From the NCBI RefSeq assembly GCF_001664485.1, contig NZ_CP013630.1, positions 251,001 to 315,000 on the forward strand: a stretch of DNA of 64,000 nucleotides, given 5' to 3'. Source of the DNA: Rhizobium sp. N324. Lineage in GTDB: Bacteria; Pseudomonadota; Alphaproteobacteria; Rhizobiales; Rhizobiaceae. Position 1 is the stretch's first letter. Each line of letters starts with the position of its first letter. This document shows, piece by piece, positions 43,769 through 53,974 of this stretch. Made by a program: the position numbers and the translations under genes. Under the pieces are notes generated by a model that was not told the origin of the DNA, did not search any database, and was given only the letters and a program-made list of their open reading frames with translations.

Positions 43769-44506
43769 ATGCGGATAGCAGTCATCGAAAACATGAGGAA
43801 TACCGGTCTCGGCGCGCTTGCCAGAGCGCTCGATGAGGCGGGAGCTCATATCGAGTGGTTCCGCGTGTGGCAGGACGGCGTCTTGCCGACGGATATTTCC
43901 GGCCACGACGCACTGGTCGTTCTTGGTGGCGAGCAGAGCGCGCTGGATGACGAGACGCATCCCTATCTGCCGGAGCTCGTGCGGCTTTCGCGCCGATTCG
44001 GTGATGCCGGCAAGGCTGTGCTCGGCATCTGCCTCGGCAGCCAGATCCTCGCCCGCGCTTATGGTGCCGACAATCATCTCGGCACCGCCCGTGAGTTCGG
44101 CTGGCACGGGATCGGTGTCACCGGGGAAGGCCGGGCCGATCCGCTGCTGTCGGCGCTTGGCGGTGAATTCACCATTTTCGAATGGCATGCCGACACGTTT
44201 TCCCTGCCCGAAGGTGCGGTGCGTCTGGCGACGAGCCCGGTCGCCGAGAACCAGGCCTTCCGCATCGGTCGCGCCGTCTATGGCACCCAGTTCCATTTCG
44301 AGGCCGACCGAGCAGTTGTTGAGCAATGGAAGGCGGAATTCCCTGATACGATCGCCCGCATCGCCCCCGGTTGGCTGGAGAACCATGCCGAACTGGCGGC
44401 GCGGCATGGCGTCGCCGCCGATGCCGCCGGCCTTGCCATCGCGCGTGCCTGGGTCAGCCTGATCGAACCGGCAGAGATCGGAATATTGGCGGAGGCCTCG
44501 GCTTGA
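43769..44506 (+). CDS. Class I glutamine amidotransferase-like protein
   Basis: A 245-residue GATase1 protein. The nucleophile elbow is [15 protein letters not shown], and the catalytic His-Glu pair is probably in [13 protein letters not shown] (ALV-like ending), with the [14 protein letters not shown] segment typical of GuaA-like stand-alone domains. GGGGAG precedes ATG 43769. It lies 11 bp upstream of the hexapeptide acetyltransferase gene. No synthase partner is present, so the amination target is unknown; peptidase-like use is also possible. Confidence 0.88.
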   Translation: MRIAVIENMRNTGLGALARALDEAGAHIEWFRVWQDGVLPTDISGHDALVVLGGEQSALDDETHPYLPELVRLSRRFGDAGKAVLGICLGSQILARAYGADNHLGTAREFGWHGIGVTGEGRADPLLSALGGEFTIFEWHADTFSLPEGAVRLATSPVAENQAFRIGRAVYGTQFHFEADRAVVEQWKAEFPDTIARIAPGWLENHAELAARHGVAADAAGLAIARAWVSLIEPAEIGILAEASA

Positions 44507-44517
44507 GAGGCGACGCA

Positions 44518-45075
44518 ATGCCGGCGAGCGAACGCGAGAAGATGGCGGCAGGCGAATGGTATTGCTGCCTCGACGACGACCTCGATCTCTTGCGCCGTCA
44601 GGCGCGCCTTGCGGTCCATGCGCACAACACGCTGCCGCCGGACGCGCGCGGCGCCATGGCGCCAGTCCTAAGGGCGCTCTTAGCGGGCGTGGCACCCGAT
44701 GTCTTCATCGAAGCGCCGTTTCACTGCTCTTACGGCATCAACATCACGCTCGGCGAGCGCGTCTATTTCAACGCCGGCTGTACCATCCTCGATTCCGGCC
44801 GGGTGACCGTCGGCGACCGCACGATGTTCGGTCCCGGCGTGCAGATCTATTGCGCCGAACATCACAAGGATGCCGCCCTTCGCAGCGCCGGCATCGAGAT
44901 CGCCCGGCCGGTTGCGATCGGCAGCGATGTCTGGATCGGTGGCGCCGCCATCATCCTCGGCGGCGTCACGATCGGCGATGGTGCAATCGTCGGCGCGGGC
45001 GCCGTGGTGACCAGGGATGTGCCGGCGGGCGCCACCGTAGTCGGCAACCCGGCGCGTCGGATAAACGCCGTCTGA
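44518..45075 (+). CDS. Maltose/NodL-type hexapeptide O-acetyltransferase
   Basis: A 185-residue LbH acetyltransferase. The N-terminal maltose acetyltransferase domain ([19 protein letters not shown]) precedes the hexapeptide-repeat region with [20 protein letters not shown], the catalytic-His region YCAEHHKD, and [25 protein letters not shown] lies 8 nt before ATG 44518. NodL of rhizobia belongs to the same family but nothing here links this gene to nodulation factor synthesis. Coupled with the amidotransferase gene. Confidence 0.88.
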   Translation: MPASEREKMAAGEWYCCLDDDLDLLRRQARLAVHAHNTLPPDARGAMAPVLRALLAGVAPDVFIEAPFHCSYGINITLGERVYFNAGCTILDSGRVTVGDRTMFGPGVQIYCAEHHKDAALRSAGIEIARPVAIGSDVWIGGAAIILGGVTIGDGAIVGAGAVVTRDVPAGATVVGNPARRINAV

Positions 45076-45148
45076 AATTCGGCCTGCCTCGCCTCCCTCG
45101 ACAATGGCGCCCGCTCCGCTAGATCACGTGGCCAAGGGGAGAGATATC

Positions 45149-45601
45149 ATGACAGCACAGAACCTACCCATGGAAGGCGGCTGCCGTTGCGGCCGCGTGC
45201 GGTTGAAGATCAGCGCGCCGCCGCTGCTAGCCATGGCCTGTCACTGCACAGGCTGCCAGAGGATGACCGCGAGCGCCTATTCGCTGAGCGCCGCCATCCC
45301 CAGCGAAGGTTTCGAGGTGACGAAAGGCGAGCCCGTCATCGGCGGCCTGCACGGCGTTACGAAACATTATTTCTGCCCGCATTGCATGAGCTGGATGTTC
45401 ACCCGCCCGGAAGGCATGGACTGGTTCGTCAATCTGCGTGTCACGATGCTCGACGACCCCAGCTGGTTCACCCCGTTCATCGAGACCTGGACGAGCGAGA
45501 AGCTGGCCTTCGCCGAGACCGGCGCGGTGCACAGCTACGCCGCACTGCCGGAGATGGCGGCCTATGAAGGGCTGGTGAAGGAATATATGGGTCGGGGATG
45601 A
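45149..45601 (+). CDS. GFA (glutathione-dependent formaldehyde-activating-like / CENP-V) family protein
   Basis: A 150-residue zinc protein. The zinc-cysteine pattern is clear in GGCRCGRVRL, MACHCTGCQRMTASAYS and YFCPHCMSWMF. These proteins are related to Gfa, but most members lack shown formaldehyde activity, so the function is open. GGGGAGAG precedes ATG 45149. The stop abuts the antitoxin-like gene on the other strand. Confidence 0.88.
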   Translation: MTAQNLPMEGGCRCGRVRLKISAPPLLAMACHCTGCQRMTASAYSLSAAIPSEGFEVTKGEPVIGGLHGVTKHYFCPHCMSWMFTRPEGMDWFVNLRVTMLDDPSWFTPFIETWTSEKLAFAETGAVHSYAALPEMAAYEGLVKEYMGRG

Positions 45602-45602
45602 G

Positions 45603-45827
45603 TCAAAACTGCCGGTATTTCGCAAATGGCAGGCCATGCTTCGCAACATATTCGTTTTGCTCCGCGATCGCCTCGGCGTTTTCAATTCGCCAAAGTCTTT
45701 CGCGTTCTTCGCGGCAGCGTTTCATCATCGCTTGTCTTTTAATCGACGGCCTGGACTTTGCCGCCCTTGTTGGGATCGGTATCTGCGCCTGCCGCCGATC
45801 CAGGCTTTCCGGTTGCTCGGCTTTCAT
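45603..45827 (-). pseudogene. Decayed CcdA-like antitoxin (C-terminal half)
   Basis: A 74-codon frame whose last 40 residues (RCREERERLWRIENAEAIAE, then YVAKHGLPFAKYRQF) match the toxin-binding end of CcdA-family antitoxins (WxxENAEAIxxYNxYVxxHGLPLAxYRxF). The first 34 residues (MKAEQPESLDRRQAQIPIPT) do not form the expected ribbon-helix-helix DNA-binding part. No ccdB toxin gene lies downstream. The simplest reading is a solitary remnant whose 5' part was replaced. It may still be translated. Confidence 0.6.
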
Positions 45828-45834
45828 TCTTCAT
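45739..45834 (-). CDS. Possible 31-residue small protein overlapping the CcdA remnant
   Basis: ATG 45834 has a very strong GGGAGG seven nt upstream and encodes 31 residues (MKNESRATGKPGSAAGADTD, ending in GGKVQAVD) before TAA at 45739. It overlaps the antitoxin-like frame in another phase. Composition is Gly/Lys/Asp-rich, disordered in look. I recall similar tiny rhizobial proteins ending GGKVQAVD but cannot verify. Function unknown. Confidence 0.45.
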   Translation of the reverse strand: MKNESRATGKPGSAAGADTDPNKGGKVQAVD

Positions 45835-45975
45835 GGCACAACCTCCCTAGCAAATGCTGGCGCATTGGCGCTGGCATCATACCTTGCGCAGTCTAGGCGA
45901 TACACCCCGGAAATGCGACTTCCGGGCTACCGACGGGCTTTCGTTGGACGACTGATAGGGCCTGACCACTTCTCC

Positions 45976-46058
45976 TCCGTCATGCTCGGGCTTGTCCCGA
46001 GCATCTGCAGCCGGTTGATACGTTGGCAGATCCTCGGCACAAGGCCGAGGATGACGGA
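45976..46058. repeat. Rhizobial palindromic repeat pair between the antitoxin remnant and lepA
   Basis: Arms 45976-46008 and 46026-46058 are reverse complements at 29 of 33 positions. The differences are compensatory within nested hairpins (GCTCGGG/CCCGAGC in one arm, CTCGGC/GCCGAG in the other). This is a common type of Rhizobium intergenic repeat as remembered. It lies downstream of lepA and may close its transcript. The rest of 45835-46130 shows no gene. Confidence 0.8.
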
Positions 46059-46130
46059 GAATAAAGAGCGAGGCTTGTCAACAAGCCAAGGAGACCCAGG
46101 TCTCGTCGTCAAAAAAGGCTCTGCGAAAGC

Positions 46131-47963
<1,833 letters not shown>

Positions 47964-48040
47964 ATAGCAGCGCCGCCCCCTGCCGCAAAGCGGTAATTAT
48001 CCCGCTGTTTACGCTATTTTGCGGGCCGGCCGGAGGCGTG

Positions 48041-48739
48041 TCAGACCGGCCAGGTCTCCAGCCGCCAGGCCGAATCCCAGAACATCCATTCATATTGCGA
48101 GGCGCGCACGAAGACATCGGTCATCTCTGTGCGTTCCGCCGGCGAGGCGGCGCGAGCGGCGATATCGGTCAGCGCGATCACTTCGCGGGCGCCGGCGGCA
48201 AATTGCGGATCGCCATAGGTATTGATCCAGGCCTGGAAGGCATTGCCCTCGATCGCCGGCCGGCTCTTGATCGCCTCGCCGACATGCCAATAGATCCAGA
48301 AGCAGGGCAGGATTGAAGAAAGTGCCACCGCGTAGGAGCGATGATAGGCGGTGGCGAGCAGAAAATTCGTATAGGCAAAGCAGGCAGGCGACGGTTCGGC
48401 CGCTGTCACATCTTCGGAAGTGATGCCGAACTGGGTGAGGAAGCCGGCATGCAGGCCCTGCTCGACGGTGATCGCCTTCTGCGCCGAACCGAGAAAGCGC
48501 AGCACCTGCGCATTGTCGGGCGCCTTGGCAGCGACGATCGCAAGGCAGCGCGCATAATGTTTGAGGTAAAGCGCATCCTGCAGAATGTAGTGCCGGAAAA
48601 CCTCCGGCGGCAGCGTGCCGTCCGAAAGGCGCGTGAGCAGCGGCAGCACCTCGATCTCGGCCATGATGGGCGCGATCCTGTCCCAGGCGGCTGCCGTGAA
48701 GCTTTCCGTCAGTTCCGTGCTCTGCGTGCTGGCGTCCAT
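48041..48739 (-). CDS. tenA: TenA/thiaminase II family protein
   Basis: A 232-residue TenA-fold protein. The helical core shows the active-site Cys region LPCFWIYWHVGEAIKSR, the N-terminal LTRLSDGTLPPEVFRHYILQ, and a C-terminal VRASQYEWMFWDSAW with the conserved Trp/Tyr residues. It salvages aminopyrimidine from degraded thiamin in other bacteria. ATG 48739 is behind GGGAGAGA. No THI-box-like sequence was recognised in the short upstream region and no thi genes are adjacent. Confidence 0.9.
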   Translation of the reverse strand: MDASTQSTELTESFTAAAWDRIAPIMAEIEVLPLLTRLSDGTLPPEVFRHYILQDALYLKHYARCLAIVAAKAPDNAQVLRFLGSAQKAITVEQGLHAGFLTQFGITSEDVTAAEPSPACFAYTNFLLATAYHRSYAVALSSILPCFWIYWHVGEAIKSRPAIEGNAFQAWINTYGDPQFAAGAREVIALTDIAARAASPAERTEMTDVFVRASQYEWMFWDSAWRLETWPV

Positions 48740-48875
48740 CACTCTCTCCCATCGAATTGCGTTGCCATATATCGGTGACGCCGAGGCGAAAGCAAGATTG
48801 GTTTGCCGCCTCCGTCGCGGCTTGATTCCATCATCAGATCATGTATTTCTCTTATAGTAGAATCTGGGATCGGAT

Positions 48876-49445
48876 ATGGAAGAGCAACTGGAACAGGCAA
48901 TCGGCATCCGTATCCGCAAGCTGCGGCTGGACAAAGGATTGACCCTTGACGATCTCGCCACGGCCTCCGGCGTCAGCCGGGCGATGATTTCGCGCATCGA
49001 GCGGGCGGAGGCGAGCCCCACCGCCTCGCTGCTGGCGAGGATTTGCGCCGCGCTCGGCTTGTCGTTGTCTGCCTTCTTTGCGGAGGAGGGGGAGCAGGCC
49101 TCGCCGCTTGCCCGCCGGCAGGAGCAGCAGGTCTGGCGCGATCCGGAGACCGGTTATCTCAGGCGGTCGGTTTCGGCACCCGGCACCGCCTCCGACGTCG
49201 ATATCGTCGAAATCGAGTTCCCCTCTGGCGCCCGCGTCAGCTTTCCCCCGCATGCCGCCTCCCATGGCATGACCCAGCATATCTGGCTGTTCGACGGCGA
49301 GTTGGAGATGACGGCAGGCGAGGTGGTCTACCGGCTGCGCCCAGGCGATTGCCTCTTCATGCCGGTCGGCGAAGGCCATGTCTTCCACAATCCCGGCAAC
49401 GCGCCGGCACGCTATTGCGTCGTGCTCGATCGCGGCGGCCGCTAA
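48876..49445 (+). CDS. XRE-cupin transcriptional regulator
   Basis: A 189-residue regulator with an N-terminal HTH_3 domain (IRIRKLRLDKGLTLDDLATA, SGVSRAMISRIERAEASPTA) and a C-terminal cupin (TQHIWLFDGELEMTAGEVVY, RLRPGDCLFMPVGEGHVFHN). Such proteins sense small molecules and control metabolic or export genes. It is followed after 23 bp by a GNAT acetyltransferase, its likely co-transcribed partner. It lies divergent from tenA with 136 bp between starts. Confidence 0.92.
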   Translation: MEEQLEQAIGIRIRKLRLDKGLTLDDLATASGVSRAMISRIERAEASPTASLLARICAALGLSLSAFFAEEGEQASPLARRQEQQVWRDPETGYLRRSVSAPGTASDVDIVEIEFPSGARVSFPPHAASHGMTQHIWLFDGELEMTAGEVVYRLRPGDCLFMPVGEGHVFHNPGNAPARYCVVLDRGGR

Positions 49446-49468
49446 CAGCTTCAGTTCAGGAGAAGACC

Positions 49469-49987
49469 ATGCCCGATATCCGTATCCTTTCCGCCGAGGA
49501 GGCGCGCGCCGCCATTCCGGCGCTTGCGCAAGTGCTTGCAGATTGCGTCGCCGGCGGCGCCTCCGTCGGCTTCATGCAGCCCTATGGGCCTGAAGAGGCC
49601 GAGCACTATTGGCGCGATGTCGCCGATGCCGTTGCGACGGGCGGCAATCTGCTGGTGGTCGCCGAACTGGAGGGCAGTATTGTCGGCACGGTGCAGGTGG
49701 GGGCCGCGCAGATGACCAATCAGCCGCATCGCGGCGATCTGAGGAAGCTCCTGGTGCATCGCTCCGCCCGGGGGCGCGGCATCGCCCGGTTGCTGATGGA
49801 GGCCGCCGAACGCGAGGCGGCAAGGTGGGGCAAGACCCTGCTGGTGCTCGATACGGCAACCGGCAGCGATGCCGAGGCGATCTATCCGCGCCTGGGCTGG
49901 CAGCGGGTCGGCGTCATCCCGGATTATGCGCTGTGGCCGGAAGGCGGCTTCTGCGACACCACGCTGTTCTACAAGCGGCTCGCCTGA
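49469..49987 (+). CDS. GNAT-family N-acetyltransferase
   Basis: A 172-residue acetyltransferase with the acetyl-CoA site KLLVHRSARGRGIARLLMEA (motif A, R/Q-x-x-G-x-G/A), GNLLVVAELEGSIVGTVQVG before it and the C-terminal IYPRLGWQRVGVIPDYALWP. CAGGAGAAG precedes ATG 49469. Co-oriented with the XRE-cupin gene. Relatives acetylate amines or toxic amino-acid analogues; the substrate is not known. Confidence 0.9.
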   Translation: MPDIRILSAEEARAAIPALAQVLADCVAGGASVGFMQPYGPEEAEHYWRDVADAVATGGNLLVVAELEGSIVGTVQVGAAQMTNQPHRGDLRKLLVHRSARGRGIARLLMEAAEREAARWGKTLLVLDTATGSDAEAIYPRLGWQRVGVIPDYALWPEGGFCDTTLFYKRLA

Positions 49988-50002
49988 TTGCGTCGGCTGG
50001 GC

Positions 50003-50614
50003 TCATTTCGGACGGCCGAAGGCGGAAAGCGTCTCATGCAGCCTCGCGCCCGCGGTCCATTGCGCAGCATGCCAGCCGAATTGCCGCGCCGCGTCGATAT
50101 TTTCCGCCATATCGTCGATAAACGCGATTTCGCCGGGCAGGACGCCGGCCCGCTCGGTCGCCAGCCGGAAAAAATCGGCCGACGGTTTGCGATGCCCGAG
50201 CGCTGCGGAATAGAGGATACCGTCGAAATGCGCGCCAAGGCCGGCCTCTTCCATCAGATAGTGCGCCCGCCTGTGTTCCTGGTTGGTCGCCAGGAACAGC
50301 GCGACACCGCTTTGCTTGAGGGCGGCGAGCTCTTCCAGGAGCGTGAGATCAAGGCGGGAATCGTTTGCAAACCAGTAATCGATCAGCGTCGCGGCGCTGA
50401 GATGCGGCGCGATCTGTTCCAGTACTTTCGCGAGGCTGGGCTCCAACGGCTCACGGCCAACGATGATGTCAGCCCAGCACGTCTGCAAGAATTCCCGCTG
50501 CAGCAGCTCGGGTCGCAGCCCGAGATCGCGCTCGAGAAAGGTGAAATGCGGCAGGCCGTCAGCCGGCCGGCCATGAATGAGCACGCCGTCGACATCGACC
50601 ATCAGCACTTTCAT
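50003..50614 (-). CDS. HAD-superfamily hydrolase
   Basis: A 203-residue phosphatase-like protein with all HAD motifs: DVDGVLIHGRPA (motif I, Asp nucleophile), LFLATNQEHRRAHYL (motif II), GHRKPSADFFR (Lys, motif III) and IAFIDDMAENIDAAR (motif IV). I chose ATG 50614 since motif I then starts at residue 6 and GAGG is upstream. Reading on to 50734 adds an unrelated stretch. Substrate unknown. Confidence 0.9.
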   Translation of the reverse strand: MKVLMVDVDGVLIHGRPADGLPHFTFLERDLGLRPELLQREFLQTCWADIIVGREPLEPSLAKVLEQIAPHLSAATLIDYWFANDSRLDLTLLEELAALKQSGVALFLATNQEHRRAHYLMEEAGLGAHFDGILYSAALGHRKPSADFFRLATERAGVLPGEIAFIDDMAENIDAARQFGWHAAQWTAGARLHETLSAFGRPK

Positions 50615-50748
50615 GCGGAAATTCCTCGTTCTCGAAGCAGCGGCGAGGGTGGCGTTATTGCGCTGGATGATCAAGAGCTCGCCGCACCGCTTTTTTGTCG
50701 CGGCAACCCCGTGTAAATCTCGACCTTCAATCACAGGCAGGATCTGAA

Positions 50749-51774
50749 ATGCGCGTCATCTATTCCGAAGACCATAAGCTGCGTGACGCCAGGACCGAGC
50801 TCTACGCCGGTCAGCTGGTGACGCCCTTCGAGGCGCCGTTCCGGGCCGAATGGATCCTGGCGGCGGTGAAAGAGGCGGGCTTTACCGATGTCGTGGCGCC
50901 CGTTGCGCACGGGCTGGAAACGGCTGGAAAGGTGCATGATCCCGCCTATCTCGATTTTCTCGCCACCGTCTGGGATCGCTGGGTGGCGGCCGGTTTCACC
51001 GGCGAGGCGATCGCCAACTCCTTCCCAGTGCGCCGCACCAGCCAGCGCGTGCCCGACAATATCGTCGGCGCGATCGGCCATTACGCCAACGCCGCCGATA
51101 CCTCGATCACCAAGGGCTCCTACGAGGCGGCGATCGCCTCGATGCGTTGCGCTTTGACGGGCGCCGATTGGCTGGCAGAGGGCCATCGTTTCGCCTTCGC
51201 GCTTTGCCGGCCGCCCGGCCACCATGCCGGCATCGATCTTTTCGGCGGCTATTGCTTCATCAACAATGCGGGCGTGGCGGCGCAGCGGCTGCTTGATCGC
51301 GGTGCGAAAAAGGTCGCGGTGCTCGATGTCGATTTCCACCATGGTAACGGCACCCAGGATCTCTTCTATCACCGAGGCGATGTCTTCACCGCCTCGCTGC
51401 ACGGCGATCCGATGCACGCCTTCCCCTATTTCCTCGGCCATGCCGACGAGGAAGGCGAGGGGGCGGGAGCGGGCGCCAACCGCAACTATCCGATGCCGCC
51501 GGGCACGCCCTGGGAGGCCTGGTCGTCGACCCTTGCCGATGCGCTCGCCCGCATCAAGACCTTCGGGGCCGAGGCGATCGTCGTGGCGCTCGGCGTCGAC
51601 ACCTACGAGCGTGATCCGATCTCCTTCTTCGGGCTCACTTCTGACGATTTCACCCGCATGGGCGCGATGATTTCAGCCGCCGGCCTGCCGGTGCTCGTCT
51701 GCATGGAGGGCGGTTACGGCGTGCCGGAGATCGGCCTTAACGTCGCCAACGTGCTCAAGGGTCTGGAAGCCTGA
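50749..51774 (+). CDS. Histone-deacetylase-family amidohydrolase (acetylpolyamine amidohydrolase-like)
   Basis: A 341-residue arginase/deacetylase-fold enzyme. RPPGHHAGIDLFGGYC contains the paired catalytic histidines, VAVLDVDFHHGNGTQD the zinc Asp and His, and VALGVDTYERDPISFFGLT the later metal region; MEGGYG closes the site. The closest bacterial group removes acetyl groups from acetylated polyamines. Cytoplasmic. It ends 9 bp before recX, but no functional link is evident. Confidence 0.9.
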   Translation: MRVIYSEDHKLRDARTELYAGQLVTPFEAPFRAEWILAAVKEAGFTDVVAPVAHGLETAGKVHDPAYLDFLATVWDRWVAAGFTGEAIANSFPVRRTSQRVPDNIVGAIGHYANAADTSITKGSYEAAIASMRCALTGADWLAEGHRFAFALCRPPGHHAGIDLFGGYCFINNAGVAAQRLLDRGAKKVAVLDVDFHHGNGTQDLFYHRGDVFTASLHGDPMHAFPYFLGHADEEGEGAGAGANRNYPMPPGTPWEAWSSTLADALARIKTFGAEAIVVALGVDTYERDPISFFGLTSDDFTRMGAMISAAGLPVLVCMEGGYGVPEIGLNVANVLKGLEA

Positions 51775-51783
51775 TTGCCTGGT

Positions 51784-52335
51784 ATGACCGACGAGATCGT
51801 TCCATCCGATATCCCGACACCCCGCATGCTGAGCTGGGCGCGCAACTCGGCCATCTACCGCCTGGAGCGGCGGATGATGACGGAAAAGCAGCTCTTCGAC
51901 GCCATCACCCGCAAGGCCAGGGAGAAGTTCGAGGATATCAGCGCGGGCCAGATCAAGGCCGTTGCCGATTTCGCCGTCAAATTTGCCTATGACAACAAGG
52001 TGCTCGACGATAGCGCCTTTGCCGAAATCAGCACGCGTTCTGCCGTGCGCGGCGGCAAATCGAAGCGCGCGATCGCCCAGAAGCTGACCGCCAAGGGCGT
52101 CTCCGGCGATAAAGTCGAGGTGGCACTCGAGGCGGCGGACGATCTCTATGCCGCGGCCATATTCGCCCGCAAGCGCGCCTTCGGCCCGTTCCGCCGCGTC
52201 GAGCTCGACGACAAGCGAAAGGCGAAGGAGCTTTCGGCTTTCGCCCGCAACGGCTTCAGCTTCGAGATTGGCAAGAAGGTCTTCGACATGAGCTTCGAAG
52301 AGGCCGAAGAGGTCATCCTCTCCGGCCGCCTCTGA
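51784..52335 (+). CDS. recX: RecX regulatory protein
   Basis: A 183-residue RecX-family protein with the typical triple-helix repeats: LSWARNSAIYRLERRMMTEK, VADFAVKFAYDNKVLDDSAF and GGKSKRAIAQKLTAKGVSGD, followed by a basic tail. RecX limits RecA filament growth. It is not next to recA in this window. ATG 51784 follows the deacetylase stop closely; no strong ribosome site is seen, suggesting coupling to the upstream gene. Confidence 0.88.
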   Translation: MTDEIVPSDIPTPRMLSWARNSAIYRLERRMMTEKQLFDAITRKAREKFEDISAGQIKAVADFAVKFAYDNKVLDDSAFAEISTRSAVRGGKSKRAIAQKLTAKGVSGDKVEVALEAADDLYAAAIFARKRAFGPFRRVELDDKRKAKELSAFARNGFSFEIGKKVFDMSFEEAEEVILSGRL

Positions 52336-52425
52336 TGCATCAGGTCTTTTGCTGCCTGGATCAGAAGTTTGAATTTGTGGGTTGCAAATGGCCTTCGTAT
52401 GAAGAGCGCGCAATCGGAGGCGGAC

Positions 52426-53319
52426 ATGGAAGACAGAACCAACGACGGCGCCGGCGTGCTGGCAATCGAAGGACCTGCAACATCCGGCGGCCTGGCGGCC
52501 GGCGCGCTGATGTGCCTGATGTCCATGTCCTCGATCCAGTTCGGCGCCGCACTTTCCTCCTCCGCCATTGCCGCCTATGGGCCAGCCGGTGCCAGTTGGC
52601 TGCGCCTGGCCTTTGCCGCCCTCATTCTGGCCGTCGCCGTCCGCCCGCGCATATTCAGCTATACGAGAGAGCAATGGACGAGTGCTCTGGTTCTCGGCAC
52701 GACGACAGCGTTGATGACCATGAGTTTCTTCGCGGCGATCGAGCGCATTCCGCTCGGTCTCGCCGTGGCGATCGATTTTCTCGGGCCGCTTTCGGTCGCA
52801 ACCATCGGCTACGGTCTCAGTCGGCGCCTGGTCTGGCCGCTGATTGCCGCGCTCGGCGTTCTGGCTCTTGCCCATGACGGTGAAGGCTGGGTTGGAAACA
52901 TCCAGGGCATTCTCTTCGCCTGTGGCGCGGGAACCGGTTGGGCGATCTATATCGTTCTCACCAAGAAGATCGGCGCAAGCTTCAAGGGGCTGGAAGGGCT
53001 TTCCATGTCGCTGATGGTTGCCGCTGTCGTCGCGACACCTTTCGGCTTCGCAGGCGCCGTGCCGGCGCTTGACAGCTACGGCCTGATCGAAATGGCGGGC
53101 CTTGCCGTTCTCGTGCCGCTGCTGCCCTATACGCTGGAGCTGATTGCCCTGCGGCGCATGCCGACAACCTCCTTCGGCATCCTGATGAGCCTCGAGCCCG
53201 CCATTGCGGCTCTTGCGGGCTTCGCCATTCTGACGCAGCCCCTGACCCTTCTGCAGATGGCCGGAACGGCCCTGGTCGTTGCCGCAAGCGCCGGCGCCAC
53301 CTTTTCCGCAAAGCAGTAG
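52426..53319 (+). CDS. EamA/RhtA-family exporter
   Basis: A 297-residue inner-membrane protein of the drug/metabolite transporter superfamily with about ten helices and two EamA repeats (FGAALSSSAIAAYGPAGASW; TGWAIYIVLTKKIGASFKGL). The plan resembles RhtA-like threonine/homoserine exporters. ATG 52426 is chosen because GGAGG sits five nt upstream; an earlier ATG at 52399 lacks this. It converges on the globin gene. Confidence 0.88.
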   Translation: MEDRTNDGAGVLAIEGPATSGGLAAGALMCLMSMSSIQFGAALSSSAIAAYGPAGASWLRLAFAALILAVAVRPRIFSYTREQWTSALVLGTTTALMTMSFFAAIERIPLGLAVAIDFLGPLSVATIGYGLSRRLVWPLIAALGVLALAHDGEGWVGNIQGILFACGAGTGWAIYIVLTKKIGASFKGLEGLSMSLMVAAVVATPFGFAGAVPALDSYGLIEMAGLAVLVPLLPYTLELIALRRMPTTSFGILMSLEPAIAALAGFAILTQPLTLLQMAGTALVVAASAGATFSAKQ

Positions 53320-53323
53320 GAGA

Positions 53324-53791
53324 TCAGCCCGTCTTCCTCGTCGGGTCGTCGAGGGCGGGATTGTAAAACAGCGACAGCGTCAGGCTTTTGGCAATCCGCT
53401 CGGCTGTCGCCATGAACCAGGCCTTTGCCTCCGGCGTTGGCGCGATATCGTCGAGCGTTGCGGCAAACAGCGACAGCCACTTCGGAAAGAGATCGGGCGT
53501 CAGGTTCTGGACACCGGTATGCGCCTGCACCGGCTTGCCGCCATAGGCGCCGCTGCGGAAGGCGACCGCCGACCAGAAGCTCTTCATTTTCTCCATATGC
53601 GCCGGCCAGCGGCCGGAGAGCCTGGCGTCGAACACCGGGCCGAGATCGGGATGCGCAAGCACTCTGGTATAAAAGGTCTCGACCAGCCTGCCGACAAAGG
53701 CCTCGTCGACGCCCATTTCTCGCATCTCGGCCTCAGCCCTTTCGCGGATCGCCGCGATATGGGCAGGGCGCCCCTGAATCTCATTGTCCAT
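53324..53791 (-). CDS. Group III truncated haemoglobin
   Basis: A 155-residue single-domain globin. The order FVGRLVETFYTRVLAHPDLG, AHMEKMKSFWSAVAFRSG and AYGGKPVQAHTGVQNLTPDL, ending in FPKWLSLFAATLDDIAP, follows group III trHb with its conserved Phe/Tyr at B9/B10 and the proximal His in the F helix region (QAHTG). ATG 53791 has GGGG upstream. Proposed roles in the group are NO or oxygen handling. Divergent from mbfA, with the iron control palindrome in the gap. Confidence 0.88.
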   Translation of the reverse strand: MDNEIQGRPAHIAAIRERAEAEMREMGVDEAFVGRLVETFYTRVLAHPDLGPVFDARLSGRWPAHMEKMKSFWSAVAFRSGAYGGKPVQAHTGVQNLTPDLFPKWLSLFAATLDDIAPTPEAKAWFMATAERIAKSLTLSLFYNPALDDPTRKTG

Positions 53792-53944
53792 TGCAAAACC
53801 CCGGCGCCGCGTGATGCGGCGCTCTTTCATATAGGTGTTTAAGACAGCGAGCCAAAGTCATCGGTACCCGCTTGCGGCAATCTGTCAGCCAAGGCACTTC
53901 CATCACTTCCCACGCCCTTGACCGTCATCGCTTGCTTCTTTAGA

Positions 53945-53961
53945 TTTAGAATAATTCTAAA
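53945..53961. promoter_or_regulatory. Irr-type iron control element (ICE) upstream of mbfA
   Basis: The 17-bp perfect palindrome TTTAGAATAATTCTAAA agrees with the ICE form known for rhizobial Irr targets (TTTAGAA-N3-TTCTAAA). It ends 3 bp before the mbfA ribosome site and 13 bp before its ATG, so bound Irr would block initiation or elongation. Position fits repression of iron export when iron is low. Confidence 0.85.
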
Positions 53962-53974
53962 ATTGGAGAAGACC

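Noticed and set aside
44518..45075. Assignment of the hexapeptide acetyltransferase as NodL
   Set aside because: No nod box or nod genes are nearby and the family is broad, so only the general class is given.
45976..46058. CRISPR-like repeats
   Set aside because: There are only two arms in inverted orientation with a nested hairpin each, no regular spacers and no cas genes.
48740..48875. Thiamin pyrophosphate riboswitch before tenA
   Set aside because: No CTGAGA- or ACCTGATC-like core was found in the short upstream region.
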